A DNA stretch of 56,150 nucleotides from Curtobacterium caseinilyticum (GCF_030363035.1 NZ_JAUCMN010000013.1:1-56150); one strand, 5' to 3'; counted from the stretch's first letter, positions 47,189 to 55,352 are shown. The notes: a model not told the origin generated them from the letters alone. Numbers and translations: made by a program.

Positions 47189-48550
47189 TCAGAACGCGCG
47201 GTCGAGCTCGCGCTCTCGGACGGACTGCGTGAGCGAAAACGCCACGCGAAGTGCCTCGCGCAGGTGCTCGGCATCCGCGCCGAGGACGGTCGTGAAGCCG
47301 AGACGTGCAGCCTCGCTCGCGCGCTGCTTCGCCCCGGTCGCCGGTCGGATCTCGCCCGCCAGGCTGATCTCACCGACGGCCGCGAGGGTGTGCGGGTACG
47401 GCCGGTCGCGTGCGGCGCTCGCCAGGGCCAGCGCGATCGCGAGGTCGGCGCCCGGTTCGGTGAGCTTCATGCCGCCGACGGTCGACACGTAGACGTCGGC
47501 GTCGGAGAGCTTCAGACCCGCCCGTCGTTCGAGCACCGCGAGCAGCATCGCCACGCGGGAGGAGTCGACCCCGTTCACCACGCGGCGGGGCTGCGGGGCC
47601 GAGCTCGGCACGACGAGCGCCTGCACCTCGACCGGCAGTGCGCGACGACCCTCGAGCGCGACGGTGACGCAGGTGCCGGACACGGGCGTGCCGTTGCGCG
47701 ACATGAAGAGGCCGCTCGGGTCCGGAACCTCGTGGATGCCGTCGCCGGCCATGTCGAAGCAGCCGACCTCGTCCGTCGGGCCGAAGCGGTTCTTGAGCGC
47801 CCGCACGAAGCGCAGCGCGGTCTGGCGGTCGCCCTCGAAGTGGCAGACGACGTCGACCAGGTGCTCGAGCAGTCGTGGGCCGGCAATGGTGCCGTCCTTC
47901 GTGACGTGCCCGACGATCAGGACCGGGAGCCCCCGCTCCTTCGCCACCCGGATGAGCGTCGACGCGACCTCGCGCACCTGTGAGGTGCCGCCGGCGATGC
48001 CGTCGACCGTGCTCGACGAGATGGTCTGCACGGAGTCGGCGATCACCAGGTCGGGCTGCACCTGGTCGATCTGGCCGAGGATGACCCCGAGGTCGACCTC
48101 GCTCGCCAGGTAGAGCTCATCGTGCATGGCGTTCGTGCGTTCGGCGCGGAGTCGCACCTGGTCGACGGACTCCTCCGCGCTGACGTAGAGGACGCGCTTG
48201 CCGGTTGCCGCCGCACGCGAAGCGACCTCGAGCAGCAGCGTCGACTTGCCCACGCCGGGCTCACCCGAGAGCAGCACGGCGGCCCCGGGCACGATGCCAC
48301 CGCCGAGCACGCGGTCGAACTCACCGATGCCGGTGTTCCACCGCTGCACCGCGGTGCCCCGGGCCTCGGTGATCGGCCGCGCCACGCGAGCGCCCGCGAC
48401 CGACACCGCGGCGGTCCCGCGTGCGCTCGCGGCCGTGGCAGTCGTGTCCTCGACGGTGCCCCACGCCTGGCACTCGCCGCAGCGGCCGACCCACTTGATG
48501 CTGGTCCACCCGCACTCCGTGCAGCGGTAGAGGGACTGGGTGCGCGCCAT
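47189..48550 (-). CDS. radA: DNA repair protein RadA/Sms
   Basis: 453 aa. An N-terminal C4 zinc finger (CTECGWTSIKWVGRCGECQA), RecA-like ATPase with Walker A GEPGVGKST, the KNRFG motif (VRALKNRFGPTDEVGCFDMA) and a C-terminal Lon-like domain (VYVSTVGGMKLTEPGADLAI). It helps process branched recombination intermediates. The start is supported by the conserved zinc finger beginning within ten residues. Confidence 0.98.
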   Translation of the reverse strand: MARTQSLYRCTECGWTSIKWVGRCGECQAWGTVEDTTATAASARGTAAVSVAGARVARPITEARGTAVQRWNTGIGEFDRVLGGGIVPGAAVLLSGEPGVGKSTLLLEVASRAAATGKRVLYVSAEESVDQVRLRAERTNAMHDELYLASEVDLGVILGQIDQVQPDLVIADSVQTISSSTVDGIAGGTSQVREVASTLIRVAKERGLPVLIVGHVTKDGTIAGPRLLEHLVDVVCHFEGDRQTALRFVRALKNRFGPTDEVGCFDMAGDGIHEVPDPSGLFMSRNGTPVSGTCVTVALEGRRALPVEVQALVVPSSAPQPRRVVNGVDSSRVAMLLAVLERRAGLKLSDADVYVSTVGGMKLTEPGADLAIALALASAARDRPYPHTLAAVGEISLAGEIRPATGAKQRASEAARLGFTTVLGADAEHLREALRVAFSLTQSVRERELDRAF

Positions 48551-48559
48551 GGCTCGAGG

Positions 48560-49546
48560 CTAGGCCGCTCCGCCGACATCACCGCTCCGCCCTCGACCAC
48601 CAGACCCCGCGTGGTCGCCGGTGTCGTGGAGCGGGATCGAGCCGGTCATCCGCTGCCGGAGGCGCTCCACCCGTCCCGGGCGGTCCCCGTGGTCGAGCTC
48701 CGTCGCGTGCTCCGTGTCCTGCTCCGCGCGGGCACTCGCGACGGCTCCGGCGTCACGCCCGAGGTCCTCTGCCTCACGAGCCGACAGGTAGTGCCGGATC
48801 GCCGCCACCGTGTCGACGCGCGCGTCGACCGCCGGCTCGAAGGCGCTCGCCCAGATCTCGTACCCGCGGTCGTTCGGGTGGAAAAGGTCGCCGTAGCTGT
48901 TGAAGAAGGTCCGGCGGAGTCCGACGCGCTTCGTGATGACGTGCAGTGGTGCCACCGTCAGACCGAGTTCGTCCGCCACCCGGTGCACGATCTCGTTCGC
49001 CACCGCGACCTTGCGCTCCCGGTCGGGCACGAACATGCACGGCAGCTCCGCCACGATGGCGTGCGATGGGACCGCGCTGTAGATCTCGCGGATGTTCCGC
49101 TCGAACTTGTCCGGGTGGAAGTCGGCGATGTCGTTCGCGCCGATCGACACCGTGCAGACGTCGGGCGTGTAGTTCCGCAGCTTCGGCAGCTGGTCCTTCT
49201 TCGCGCCCCACGTCGTCGCGCCGGAGACGCTGAGGTTGACGACCCGCACGGACATCCGGGAGCGGTGGCGGATCCGGCGAGCGAGCAGCCCGACGTAGCC
49301 GCGCCCCGGTGCCGTGGCGCCGACGCCCTGCGCAGCGGAGTCGCCGATCGCCAGGTAGGTCAGCTGGCCCTCGTGCTGCAGCCGCTCGCGCCACCAGTCC
49401 GCGTGCACGGGGAGCATGTCGACCACCCGCTGCGATGCCGCTCGTTGGCCACGGATGCCCGCCCGTGCGCCGAAGGCCCCGCCCCCGACGACGGCCAGGC
49501 CACCGATGACGGACGTGAGCAGAGCGACCAGGGTGCGGTTCTTCAT
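48560..49546 (-). CDS. SGNH/GDSL-family hydrolase with N-terminal anchor
   Basis: 328 aa. Hydrophobic N-terminus (TLVALLTSVIGGLAVVGGGA), then an SGNH domain with block I GDS (LAIGDSAAQGVGATAPGRGY), the Asn block (SIGANDIADF) and the C-terminal D-x-x-H equivalent (DLFHPNDRGYEIWA). The family includes esterases and deacetylases of cell-surface polymers. The last ~70 aa are charged and disordered. ATG 49546 begins just before the hydrophobic segment; it ends 9 bp from radA. Confidence 0.9.
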   Translation of the reverse strand: MKNRTLVALLTSVIGGLAVVGGGAFGARAGIRGQRAASQRVVDMLPVHADWWRERLQHEGQLTYLAIGDSAAQGVGATAPGRGYVGLLARRIRHRSRMSVRVVNLSVSGATTWGAKKDQLPKLRNYTPDVCTVSIGANDIADFHPDKFERNIREIYSAVPSHAIVAELPCMFVPDRERKVAVANEIVHRVADELGLTVAPLHVITKRVGLRRTFFNSYGDLFHPNDRGYEIWASAFEPAVDARVDTVAAIRHYLSAREAEDLGRDAGAVASARAEQDTEHATELDHGDRPGRVERLRQRMTGSIPLHDTGDHAGSGGRGRSGDVGGAA

Positions 49547-49687
49547 GCCGAAGACGGTACGCGGACTCACGCGTCGCGGACCCTGCTGTGCCTGGACGGG
49601 GGAGGGGAGTGTGGACAGCACCGCCTGTGCAGGGGAGACGACCGGCAGCGGTTCGACGCGCCTCCCGGATGGTGTAAACTCTCTCCC

Positions 49688-49777
49688 GGTACCGTGTCCG
49701 AGCGGCCGAAGGATCATGTCTCGAAAACATGTGTGGGGGCAACTCCACCGTGGGTTCAAATCCCACCGGTACCGCCA
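49688..49777 (+). tRNA. tRNA-Ser (anticodon CGA)
   Basis: 90 nt including the encoded CCA. The acceptor stem GGTACCG/CGGTACC, a long variable arm (TGTGGGGGCAACTCCACC) and anticodon loop CTCGAAA (CGA) identify it. It is the boundary after which the repeat-bounded accessory genes begin. Confidence 0.96.
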
Positions 49778-49781
49778 CAGA

Positions 49782-49812
49782 AAACCCCCGCTGACGCGGG
49801 GGTTTTCTTCTT
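49782..49812 (+). terminator. Intrinsic terminator of tRNA-Ser
   Basis: AAAACCCCCGC, loop TGAC, GCGGGGGTTTTCTTC: a clean stem with a T-rich tail, five bases after the encoded CCA. Confidence 0.92.
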
Positions 49813-49970
49813 TCGAGGAGCGTTCCTGGTGCATCTCTGGTGCACTCTCCTGAGCGCACCACTCCGACCGTGGCTGCCGCCTCTTGGACAGGGTGGGGTG
49901 TCACGCGATAGCTAGAGCACGACAAGAGCCGAGAAGTCGCGCGATCATCGAGCAAGACTACGAACAGCCC
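49813..49970. other. Junction region after tRNA-Ser with CTGGTGCA direct repeats
   Basis: CTGGTGCA occurs at 49826 and 49837, 11 bp apart, resembling arm-type integrase sites; the rest, up to the first terminal repeat, holds no gene I can support. Short direct repeats beside a tRNA 3' end are what integrative elements leave behind. Confidence 0.4.
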
Positions 49971-49997
49971 GTACCGATAGCCGATCGTCGATTCAGA
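49971..49997 (+). repeat. Terminal repeat (family T), copy A
   Basis: ACCGATAGCCGATCG-TCGATTC-AGA: matches the family core GATAGCCGATCG; the right half is degenerate. It is not attached to a surviving ORF on its left and lies 39 bp before the gene at 50036. Confidence 0.65.
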
Positions 49998-50035
49998 CGA
50001 CGTCCGGGTCGGTTCGCGCGGCGTAGCTTGCCGAC

Positions 50036-50242
50036 GTGACCACTCAACGCGTCCTTCTCGCTGCGCTGGGCGGCGCGCTGATCGTTGCGGGGTTCGTGCT
50101 CATGGCGACGTCAGACGGCAGGCTCGACCGACTGGTGGCGGTCCTCGTTCTCTTTTGCGGAGTGGCTCTCGTTGCGTTCTCCACGTCTCGTCCGAGCCGC
50201 GATGCACTCGCGCGCTACTGGCACCGGCACGACAAGAAGTAG
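50036..50242 (+). CDS. Small membrane protein
   Basis: 68 aa with two hydrophobic helices (about 6-22 and 34-52) and a basic tail (SRPSRDALARYWHRHDKK). No family recognised. GTG 50036 is six bases after TAGCTT, implying a leaderless promoter of its own. A weak, eroded copy of the terminal repeat (GGATAGCGGCGAGC) may follow its stop. First of the small cargo-like genes beyond tRNA-Ser. Confidence 0.75.
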   Translation: MTTQRVLLAALGGALIVAGFVLMATSDGRLDRLVAVLVLFCGVALVAFSTSRPSRDALARYWHRHDKK

Positions 50243-50302
50243 GCCCGGATAGCGGCGAGCTCGGCCGTTCTCGGTAGAGGATCGCTTCACGAGGTAGTTC
50301 GA

Positions 50303-50413
50303 TCACGCACCGAACAGGCCGAGTGCTCCTGAGATCGCGATCCCGAGGCCCATGACGATCGCCACCGTGCTCCCGACGATCACTGCCAGCCGCTGATCCC
50401 TGTTCATCCCCAT
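50303..50413 (-). CDS. 36-aa membrane peptide
   Basis: MGMNRDQRLAVIVGS, then TVAIVMGLGIAISGAL and GLFGA: a charged N-terminus and one transmembrane helix. It is absent from longer-ORF annotation, but a minus-strand TAGGCT lies exactly six bases before the ATG, the leaderless spacing used by its neighbours. The terminal repeat copy B lies 17 bp upstream and separates it from the regulator gene. Function unknown; coding status is inferred. Confidence 0.5.
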   Translation of the reverse strand: MGMNRDQRLAVIVGSTVAIVMGLGIAISGALGLFGA

Positions 50414-50430
50414 GGCCCAAGCCTAGGAGT

Positions 50431-50456
50431 GTCCGGTAGCCGGTCGGCTACCGGAC
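50431..50456 (-). repeat. Terminal repeat (family T), copy B: perfect hairpin containing a stop codon
   Basis: GTCCGGTAGCCG, GT, CGGCTACCGGAC: 12-bp arms, perfectly paired. On the minus strand its TAG is the stop codon of the XRE-type regulator gene, whose last two codons (GTC CGG) are also supplied by the repeat. Confidence 0.85.
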
Positions 50457-51263
50457 GCCCGATGGGTCGATCTCACCATATTTCTGGCGGCGGTATGTCG
50501 TCATGGTCTGGTCCGGCCGGTCAGCGACGTCGAACGAGGTGTAGGCGAGGCGTTGCACCTGCCCGTCGGCCTGCCTGACGCGCTTGATGCCGGCCCCTGG
50601 CGTGCCGACGTCGTACCGTGGCCACCACCGGTCGGCCTCCGGGCTGGCCCCGCGGAGGTCGGCCTCGAGTTCCGCGTAGACCGCGACGCCCGGGTGCCGT
50701 CCGGCCCGGGCTCGGAGCCGTGCGAGGAGCCCCTGGGCCACGTCGGTCCAGTCCGGCAGGACGTACCGGGCGTCCTGGTCCAGGAAGACCCACCGGACCA
50801 GGTTGGGGTGCTCGCCGTGGTCGAGTGCGCCGCGGAACAGCTCGGCCGCCGCCGTGTTCCACGCCAGCAGGTCGAAGGTCGCCCCGGTCACGTAGGTCGG
50901 GGCGGGGTCGAGGAGGTCGACGACCCGGGCGACCTCCGGGTCGAGGACCTGGTCGGGGCTCGTCGGTGCGGGCTCGTCGACGGCAATGGCGAAGAGGTGT
51001 GTCCGCTCCGCTCCGGCGAGTCCGAGCGCGCGCGCGATCGCGTCGAGGACCTGACGGGAGGGGCGGACGTCCCGGCCCTGCTCGAGGAAGGTGTACCAGG
51101 TGGCGCTGATCCCGGCGAGCATCGCGAGCTCCTCGCGGCGGAGGCCCGGGGTGCGACGGCGGGACGATCCCGGCAGCCCGACGTCGACCGGGCTCACCCG
51201 TTCCCGTCGAGCCCGCAGGAACGCGCCGAGTTCCCGACGCTGCTGCTCGGTGACATCGCTCAC
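50448..51263 (-). CDS. XRE-family regulator with MmyB-like ligand-binding domain
   Basis: 271 aa. An N-terminal helix-turn-helix (LRREELAMLAGISATWYTFL, EQGRDVRPSRQVLDAIARAL) is followed by an MmyB-like PAS-type domain (TYVTGATFDLLAWNTAAAEL, NLVRWVFLDQDARYVLPDW). GTG 51263 has a GGGAGGG Shine-Dalgarno. It is divergent from the oxidoreductase at 51342, the usual layout for a regulator of an adjacent redox enzyme. It ends inside repeat copy B. Confidence 0.92.
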   Translation of the reverse strand: MSDVTEQQRRELGAFLRARRERVSPVDVGLPGSSRRRTPGLRREELAMLAGISATWYTFLEQGRDVRPSRQVLDAIARALGLAGAERTHLFAIAVDEPAPTSPDQVLDPEVARVVDLLDPAPTYVTGATFDLLAWNTAAAELFRGALDHGEHPNLVRWVFLDQDARYVLPDWTDVAQGLLARLRARAGRHPGVAVYAELEADLRGASPEADRWWPRYDVGTPGAGIKRVRQADGQVQRLAYTSFDVADRPDQTMTTYRRQKYGEIDPSGVR

Positions 51264-51341
51264 GCCGTCCCTCCCTGGTGGTCCGGGTACCAGTATGCGG
51301 CGGCTCTGGATGCGTCCCCGATGCCCACTGAGACTGGCGTC

Positions 51342-52418
51342 ATGAAGGCATGGACACTCGACGGAATCGGCTCACCACTCAGCGTCGAGGAGGTGCCGGA
51401 CCCGCGCGTCCGCAGCGGCGGCGTGGTGCTGCGGATGCTCGCGGTGCAGGTCCCCGCCTACACGCGGGTGCTCGTCGAGGGGGGCCGCGGCGGTATCGCG
51501 ACCCCGACCGTGCTCGGCATCGGCGGCATCGGGATCGTCGAGGAGGTCGCGGACGACGTCACGACCGTCCGGCCCGGCGAGACGGCGCTGTGCACCGGGT
51601 TCCTGCGGAGCGGACGGGTCGCAGAGCCCGAGGAGGTCCTCCTCGGGTGGACTGGGATCGGCGGCCGCGGGGCGACGACAGCGACCACGGACCGGATGCG
51701 CCGTGTCTGGCGGACCGGCACGTTCGCGGAGCGGACCGTGATGCCCGGATCGGCCGTGCTCGCCCTCCCCGGTGCCGAGTCGTACGCCGACCCGACGAAG
51801 CTCACGTTCCTGCCCTGGTTGAGCGTCGCGGCCGGCGCCGTCGAGCGCAGCGAGATGACGGCCGGCGACCGTGTCGTCGTCCTCGGTGCCAGCGGTCAGA
51901 TGGGCGGAGCAGCGGTCCTCCTGGCGCTCGCCCGGGGCGCAGCGCAGGTCGTCGCGGTGGGACGGGACGCCGGGAGCCTCGAGCGCCTCCAGGCCCTCGA
52001 CGGACGCGTCCGGGCCGTCCGCTCCGTGGGCGCCCGCGACGCCGACGCGGCAGCGATCGCCGTGGCGGTCGGCGGCGACGCCGACGTCGTCATCGACGCG
52101 CTCGGACCGACACCGACCCCGGACCTCACCATGGCCGGGTTCGACAGCGTTCGGACCGACGGCACGATGGTCCTCCTCGGCGGCGTCCGGCAGTCCCTCC
52201 CGATCCCGTACGACCAGCTCATGCGACGCCGGATCACCCTGCGCGGCTCGTGGATGTGCTCCGAGGAGACCGCGTTCCGCGTCTGGCGTCAGGTCCAGTC
52301 CGGCGTCATCGACCTCAGCGCCCTGCAGGTGACCACCGTCGGCATCGACGACCCGGCAGCAGCGCTCACCCAGGCGGAACAGATCCGAGGACTGTCGATC
52401 GCGGTGCTGATCCCCTGA
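51342..52418 (+). CDS. Zinc-type/quinone oxidoreductase of the MDR (medium-chain dehydrogenase) superfamily
   Basis: 358 aa. A GroES-like N-terminal half (SVEEVPDPRVRSGGVVLRML; VLGIGGIGIVEEVADDVTTV) and a Rossmann domain (VVVLGASGQMGGAAVLLALA) are present. The catalytic zinc cysteine/histidine set of alcohol dehydrogenases is not evident, suggesting an NADPH:quinone reductase-like activity. ATG 51342 is six bases after GAGACT; an in-frame ATG at 51321 is an alternative. It is probably controlled by the divergent XRE regulator. Confidence 0.88.
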   Translation: MKAWTLDGIGSPLSVEEVPDPRVRSGGVVLRMLAVQVPAYTRVLVEGGRGGIATPTVLGIGGIGIVEEVADDVTTVRPGETALCTGFLRSGRVAEPEEVLLGWTGIGGRGATTATTDRMRRVWRTGTFAERTVMPGSAVLALPGAESYADPTKLTFLPWLSVAAGAVERSEMTAGDRVVVLGASGQMGGAAVLLALARGAAQVVAVGRDAGSLERLQALDGRVRAVRSVGARDADAAAIAVAVGGDADVVIDALGPTPTPDLTMAGFDSVRTDGTMVLLGGVRQSLPIPYDQLMRRRITLRGSWMCSEETAFRVWRQVQSGVIDLSALQVTTVGIDDPAAALTQAEQIRGLSIAVLIP

Positions 52419-52559
52419 CGAACAGACGAGCGCTCGAGGTCCCCCATCAAGACAGGAAGGTGCCAGGTGACCTCTTCGTCTGACTCGTCGATCTGCAGGC
52501 GGACGCGCGGGCATCACTGGCGCGGCCGCCTGCCGCGTGCTCGATGCCATGCTGACGCC

Positions 52560-53411
52560 ATGGATCACAGCATCGTCACCGAGCACGCCGAGTCTCGGGA
52601 CGGCACTTCGATCGGCTACCTCCGCCAGGGCACCGGACCAGGCATCGTCCTCGTGCAGGGCGCAATGGCCGACGTCCACGCATACCGGGAACTCGCGCTC
52701 GCCCTGTCCTCCTCGTTCACGGTCATCACCGCCGAACGACGCGGCCGTGGCATCAGCCCACGCCCGTACACCCCCGACCACACCATCGCCCGCGACGTCG
52801 AGGACCTCGACGCGGTGATGACCGCGACCGGCGCGACGAAACTGTTCGGACTCAGCTCCGGCGCCGTCATCGCACTGGAAGCCACCCGCACCTTGCCGAA
52901 CGTGGAACAGCTCGCGGTCTACGAACCCCCGTTCTACCGAGACGGCATCGACCGAAACGGGGTCCGTCGGCTCAACGCGGAGATCGAGCGCGGACAATCC
53001 GGGGCTGCACTCATCGACGCGCTCGTCGTTGCAGGGACCGCACCTGCGCTCATCGCGCGCGCTCCGCGGGTCGTCGCCCGAGCCCTGGGCCGTGTCGCCC
53101 TCGCGGTTCAGTCCCAGCAGCGGGGCCCGGCGTCATCGCTCCGCGACCTCCTCCCGGGCGTGCGCTACGACTTCTGCGCCGTCGCCGAACGTGACGGTCA
53201 CGTCCGGGATTACGCAAGCATCGACCGTCCGGTGCTGCTGCTCAGCGGAACCGCGAGCCCCGCGTTCCTCCGCACCGCGATCCGTGGCCTCGCCCGGATC
53301 ATCCCCGACGCGCGACACGTGGAGTTCGAAGGCCTCGGCCACGACGGACCCTGGAACGGTGGCGGACCCGCGCAGATCAGCGCCGCGCTCCTCGCCTTCT
53401 TCAGGTCCTGA
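52560..53411 (+). CDS. Alpha/beta hydrolase
   Basis: 283 aa. Oxyanion region LVQGAMADVHAYRELALALS, nucleophile elbow G-L-S-S-G (LFGLSSGAVIALEATRTL), catalytic Asp near SGTASPAF and His in EFEGLGHDGPW. The substrate is unknown. ATG 52560 is six bases after CATGCT (leaderless). The 142-bp gap before it holds no gene I can support. It ends 15 bp before repeat copy C. Confidence 0.9.
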   Translation: MDHSIVTEHAESRDGTSIGYLRQGTGPGIVLVQGAMADVHAYRELALALSSSFTVITAERRGRGISPRPYTPDHTIARDVEDLDAVMTATGATKLFGLSSGAVIALEATRTLPNVEQLAVYEPPFYRDGIDRNGVRRLNAEIERGQSGAALIDALVVAGTAPALIARAPRVVARALGRVALAVQSQQRGPASSLRDLLPGVRYDFCAVAERDGHVRDYASIDRPVLLLSGTASPAFLRTAIRGLARIIPDARHVEFEGLGHDGPWNGGGPAQISAALLAFFRS

Positions 53412-53426
53412 ACCAGACGCAGCAGC

Positions 53427-53453
53427 GTCTCGTTAGCCGATCGTCTACCGGGC
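53427..53453 (-). repeat. Terminal repeat (family T), copy C, at the end of the VOC gene
   Basis: Minus strand GCCCGGTAGACGATCGGC-TAACGAGAC. The TAG at family position 7-9 is the stop codon of the VOC pseudogene. Dyad symmetry is imperfect (TAGaCGATCGgCTA core). Confidence 0.8.
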
Positions 53454-53868
53454 GGTCGGTCGTCGCCCCAGTGACGACTGGAACCGTACGAGGTACCCGT
53501 CAGGGTCCTGGACGAGGAATTGATGCACGCCGGCCTCTTCCTCGCCGACGCCGTACCACTTCGTCTCGGGTTGCATGAAGAGCTCAACGCCAGCCTGACC
53601 GAGGACCTTCGCCAACGACTCAGAGTCCGGCACCGTGATCTGGAAATTCACCGAGTGGCTGCTCAAGAGGCCCCGTGATCCAGTTGCGGCCCACACCTGT
53701 TTGTTCGAGCATCAGGTGTGCGGCACCGAGAGTGATGTACGCGAAGCGTTCCTCAGCGCGCGAGTAGGCGACGTCGAAGCGGCACAAGTTGCACCAGAAC
53801 TCCATGCTCTGGTCCAGGTCGGCCACGAGCAATTCGGGAACGAGCGAGGGTTCGAGAGTTGCAGTCAC
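53445..53868 (-). pseudogene. Frameshifted VOC (glyoxalase/bleomycin-resistance-type) protein
   Basis: Two overlapping frames together encode one VOC protein. The N-terminal part (GTG 53868; LEPSLVPELLVADLDQSMEF, ERFAYITLGAAHLMLEQTGV, GRNWITGPLEQPLG) runs into a stop at 53620. The C-terminal part (VNFQITVPDSESLAKVLGQA, VHQFLVQDPDGYLVRFQSSL) continues in another frame. The break lies near 53650, where a few residues between QPLG and VNFQ appear missing. GTG 53868 is six bases after GACGAT. Either a genuine pseudogene or a sequencing error; such proteins bind metals and small toxic ligands. Confidence 0.85.
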
Positions 53869-53955
53869 CGGACCATCGTCGCAGTCCCTTCCCTGCGGGC
53901 AGCCCTGGGAGCGAATCAGCCGCCGGTTGCTGTTCGGGGCGGATAGCGTCATGTC

Positions 53956-54441
53956 GTGATCACGATCGAGACCGTTGCTCCGACCACCGCGATGGCAGCT
54001 GACATCGTTCGGGAGTACATGGCCGACGTCGCGGGACGGTGGTACCAGCGGCCAGTAACAGACGACGAGCTGAGTCAGGCGCTTCAAGATGAGCCCTACG
54101 GCGATCTACAGGGGGCCACGGGCGTGCTGCTGGTCGCCGTCGAAAGCGAGCGACCCGTTGGCTGCGCCGGCGTTCGCTTCCTCGGCAGCGTGGCCGAACT
54201 CACCAAGGTCTTCACGGTGCCGTCGCATCGAGGCCGGGGACTCGGGTCACAGCTGCTGCGCGCCGCCGAGCAGGTCTGCCGACAGCGATCAATGAGTACG
54301 GTCCGGCTCGACACCCGCGCGGCCCTGGCGGAGGCGTGCGCAATGTACGAGCGCAACGGTTACGAGCGCGTCAAGCCCTTTAACGACGAGCGGTACTCCG
54401 ACCGTTGGTACAGCAAGACACTTGTTGCGAGCGTCCGATAG
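53956..54441 (+). CDS. GNAT-family N-acetyltransferase
   Basis: 161 aa. Acetyl-CoA-binding motif VPSHRGRGLGSQLLRAAEQV (Q/RxxGxG/A) and the C-terminal YERNGYERVKPFNDERYSDR are diagnostic. The substrate is unknown. GTG 53956 is six bases after TAGCGT. Its last codons and TAG stop (GTC CGA TAG) lie in repeat copy D. It is divergent from the VOC pseudogene. Confidence 0.93.
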   Translation: MITIETVAPTTAMAADIVREYMADVAGRWYQRPVTDDELSQALQDEPYGDLQGATGVLLVAVESERPVGCAGVRFLGSVAELTKVFTVPSHRGRGLGSQLLRAAEQVCRQRSMSTVRLDTRAALAEACAMYERNGYERVKPFNDERYSDRWYSKTLVASVR

Positions 54442-54458
54442 CCGGTCGTTCAACGGAC
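54433..54458 (+). repeat. Terminal repeat (family T), copy D
   Basis: GTCCGATAGCCGGTCG-TTCAACGGAC. Outer arms GTCCG/CGGAC pair; the inner right half is diverged. The TAG ends the GNAT gene. Confidence 0.85.
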
Positions 54459-54538
54459 GGTCCTGGCCTTTATAGTCCGACCGCCGCGGGAACCGGGACG
54501 TCGGTCGCCGCCCTCTGCCGCTACGGCAGAGTGGGCAC

Positions 54539-54877
54539 ATGGTCAGTGCAGCACCCAACACGATCCACTTCCATCGCAAGCACCACGAAGCAGTGATGTC
54601 GGGCGAGAAGGTCACCACCGTGCGGTGGAATGAGGACGTACCGGTGGGGGCAGCCGTGTTCGTCTTCGATGAACACCCGACGGCAGGGCCGGTCCCCGGC
54701 ACAGTGATCGCCGTGCACCAGTACCGGCTCGACGCCCTCACTCCCGAACAAGCCCACCAGCCGCCGCAGACTGACATGCAGCTCTTCGCGCAGCAGCTGC
54801 GCGAGAACTACTACCCGGACATGCCTTCCGACGCTGTCGTCGAGGTCGCCCAGCTCGCGATCGAGACGTCCCGATAG
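54539..54877 (+). CDS. ASCH-domain protein
   Basis: 112 aa. IHFHRKHHEAVMSGEKVTTV then RWNEDVPVGAAVFVFDEH fits the ASCH fold (RNA/nucleoside-binding, related to EVE/PUA). Some ASCH proteins are nucleases or amidohydrolases; the role here is unknown. ATG 54539 is six bases after CAGAGT. The stop TAG (TCC CGA TAG) is part of repeat copy E. Confidence 0.85.
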   Translation: MVSAAPNTIHFHRKHHEAVMSGEKVTTVRWNEDVPVGAAVFVFDEHPTAGPVPGTVIAVHQYRLDALTPEQAHQPPQTDMQLFAQQLRENYYPDMPSDAVVEVAQLAIETSR

Positions 54878-54894
54878 CCGATCGATCGACGGGC
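54868..54894 (+). repeat. Terminal repeat (family T), copy E
   Basis: GTCCCGATAGCCGATCG-ATCGACGGGC. CCCG/CGGG outer arms around GATAGCCGATCG. The TAG ends the ASCH gene. Confidence 0.85.
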
Positions 54895-54918
54895 CGCCCG
54901 ACGCCGTACGCTCGCCGC

Positions 54919-55173
54919 ATGAGACGCGTTCTCGATTTCCTCGGCTTCACCCGGGCGAAGGGGTCACCTCGGCCCAAGATGCTCAGCGCGGTCATCAATG
55001 GTGTCGGGCTGTTCTTCGTGCTCACTGGTGGTTCGGTGATCGCCGGCAACGTGGAAGCCGGTAGCCCCGCCGCGATCTGGATCGGTGGCGCTCTTATCGT
55101 GGTGGGCGTGGCCTGCTGGGTCGTGGAGGGCGTTCTGAGTAGTCGAACGACAGGCGGCGGCCCGTCTCAGTAG
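54919..55173 (+). CDS. Small two-helix membrane protein
   Basis: 84 aa. A basic N-terminus (RRVLDFLGFTRAKGSPRPK) and two hydrophobic helices (about 22-42 and 52-72). No family recognised. ATG 54919 is six bases after TACGCT. It ends with CAG TAG inside repeat copy F, which it shares with an opposite-strand gene remnant. Confidence 0.8.
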   Translation: MRRVLDFLGFTRAKGSPRPKMLSAVINGVGLFFVLTGGSVIAGNVEAGSPAAIWIGGALIVVGVACWVVEGVLSSRTTGGGPSQ

Positions 55174-55191
55174 CCAGTCGGCTATTGAGAC
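55164..55191. repeat. Terminal repeat (family T), copy F, shared by two convergent ORFs
   Basis: GTCTCAGTAGCC, AGTC, GGCTATTGAGAC: 12-bp arms with one G-U pair. Plus-strand TAG (55171-55173) ends the membrane-protein gene; minus-strand TAG (55184-55182) ends the MarR remnant. Both ORFs end at the same position of the repeat. Confidence 0.9.
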
Positions 55192-55352
55192 ATCGGCGCG
55201 AGGCGTTTCAGGAGCTGTACCAGGCTTTCTCGCTCTTGTGCACTGAGGTTCACCAGCAGCGCTTCTTCCGTGGCGAGGTGCTCGGGAAGGACGCTGTCCT
55301 GGACGCAAGCCGCTGGGATGGCAGTCGTCCTGCTCTGCGTCACCACGGCCGT
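55182..55352 (-). pseudogene. C-terminal fragment of a MarR-family regulator
   Basis: The minus-strand reading frame ending at 55182 gives VVTQSRTTAIPAACVQDSVL, PEHLATEEALLVNLSAQERE, SLVQLLKRLAPMSQ, then stop. This is the typical last helix pair of MarR proteins (HLATEEALLVNLSAQERE-type). The DNA-binding N-terminal ~90 aa are missing; the frame runs directly into the 3' end of the adjacent GNAT gene with no start. The opposite-strand 66-aa ORF over the same bases is its shadow. A truncated gene that still carries its terminal repeat. Confidence 0.75.

Noticed and set aside
50100..50420. Minus-strand 106-aa ORF
   Set aside because: It overlaps the small gene at 50036 in antisense; the 36-aa frame in the same area has proper promoter spacing and a credible membrane helix.
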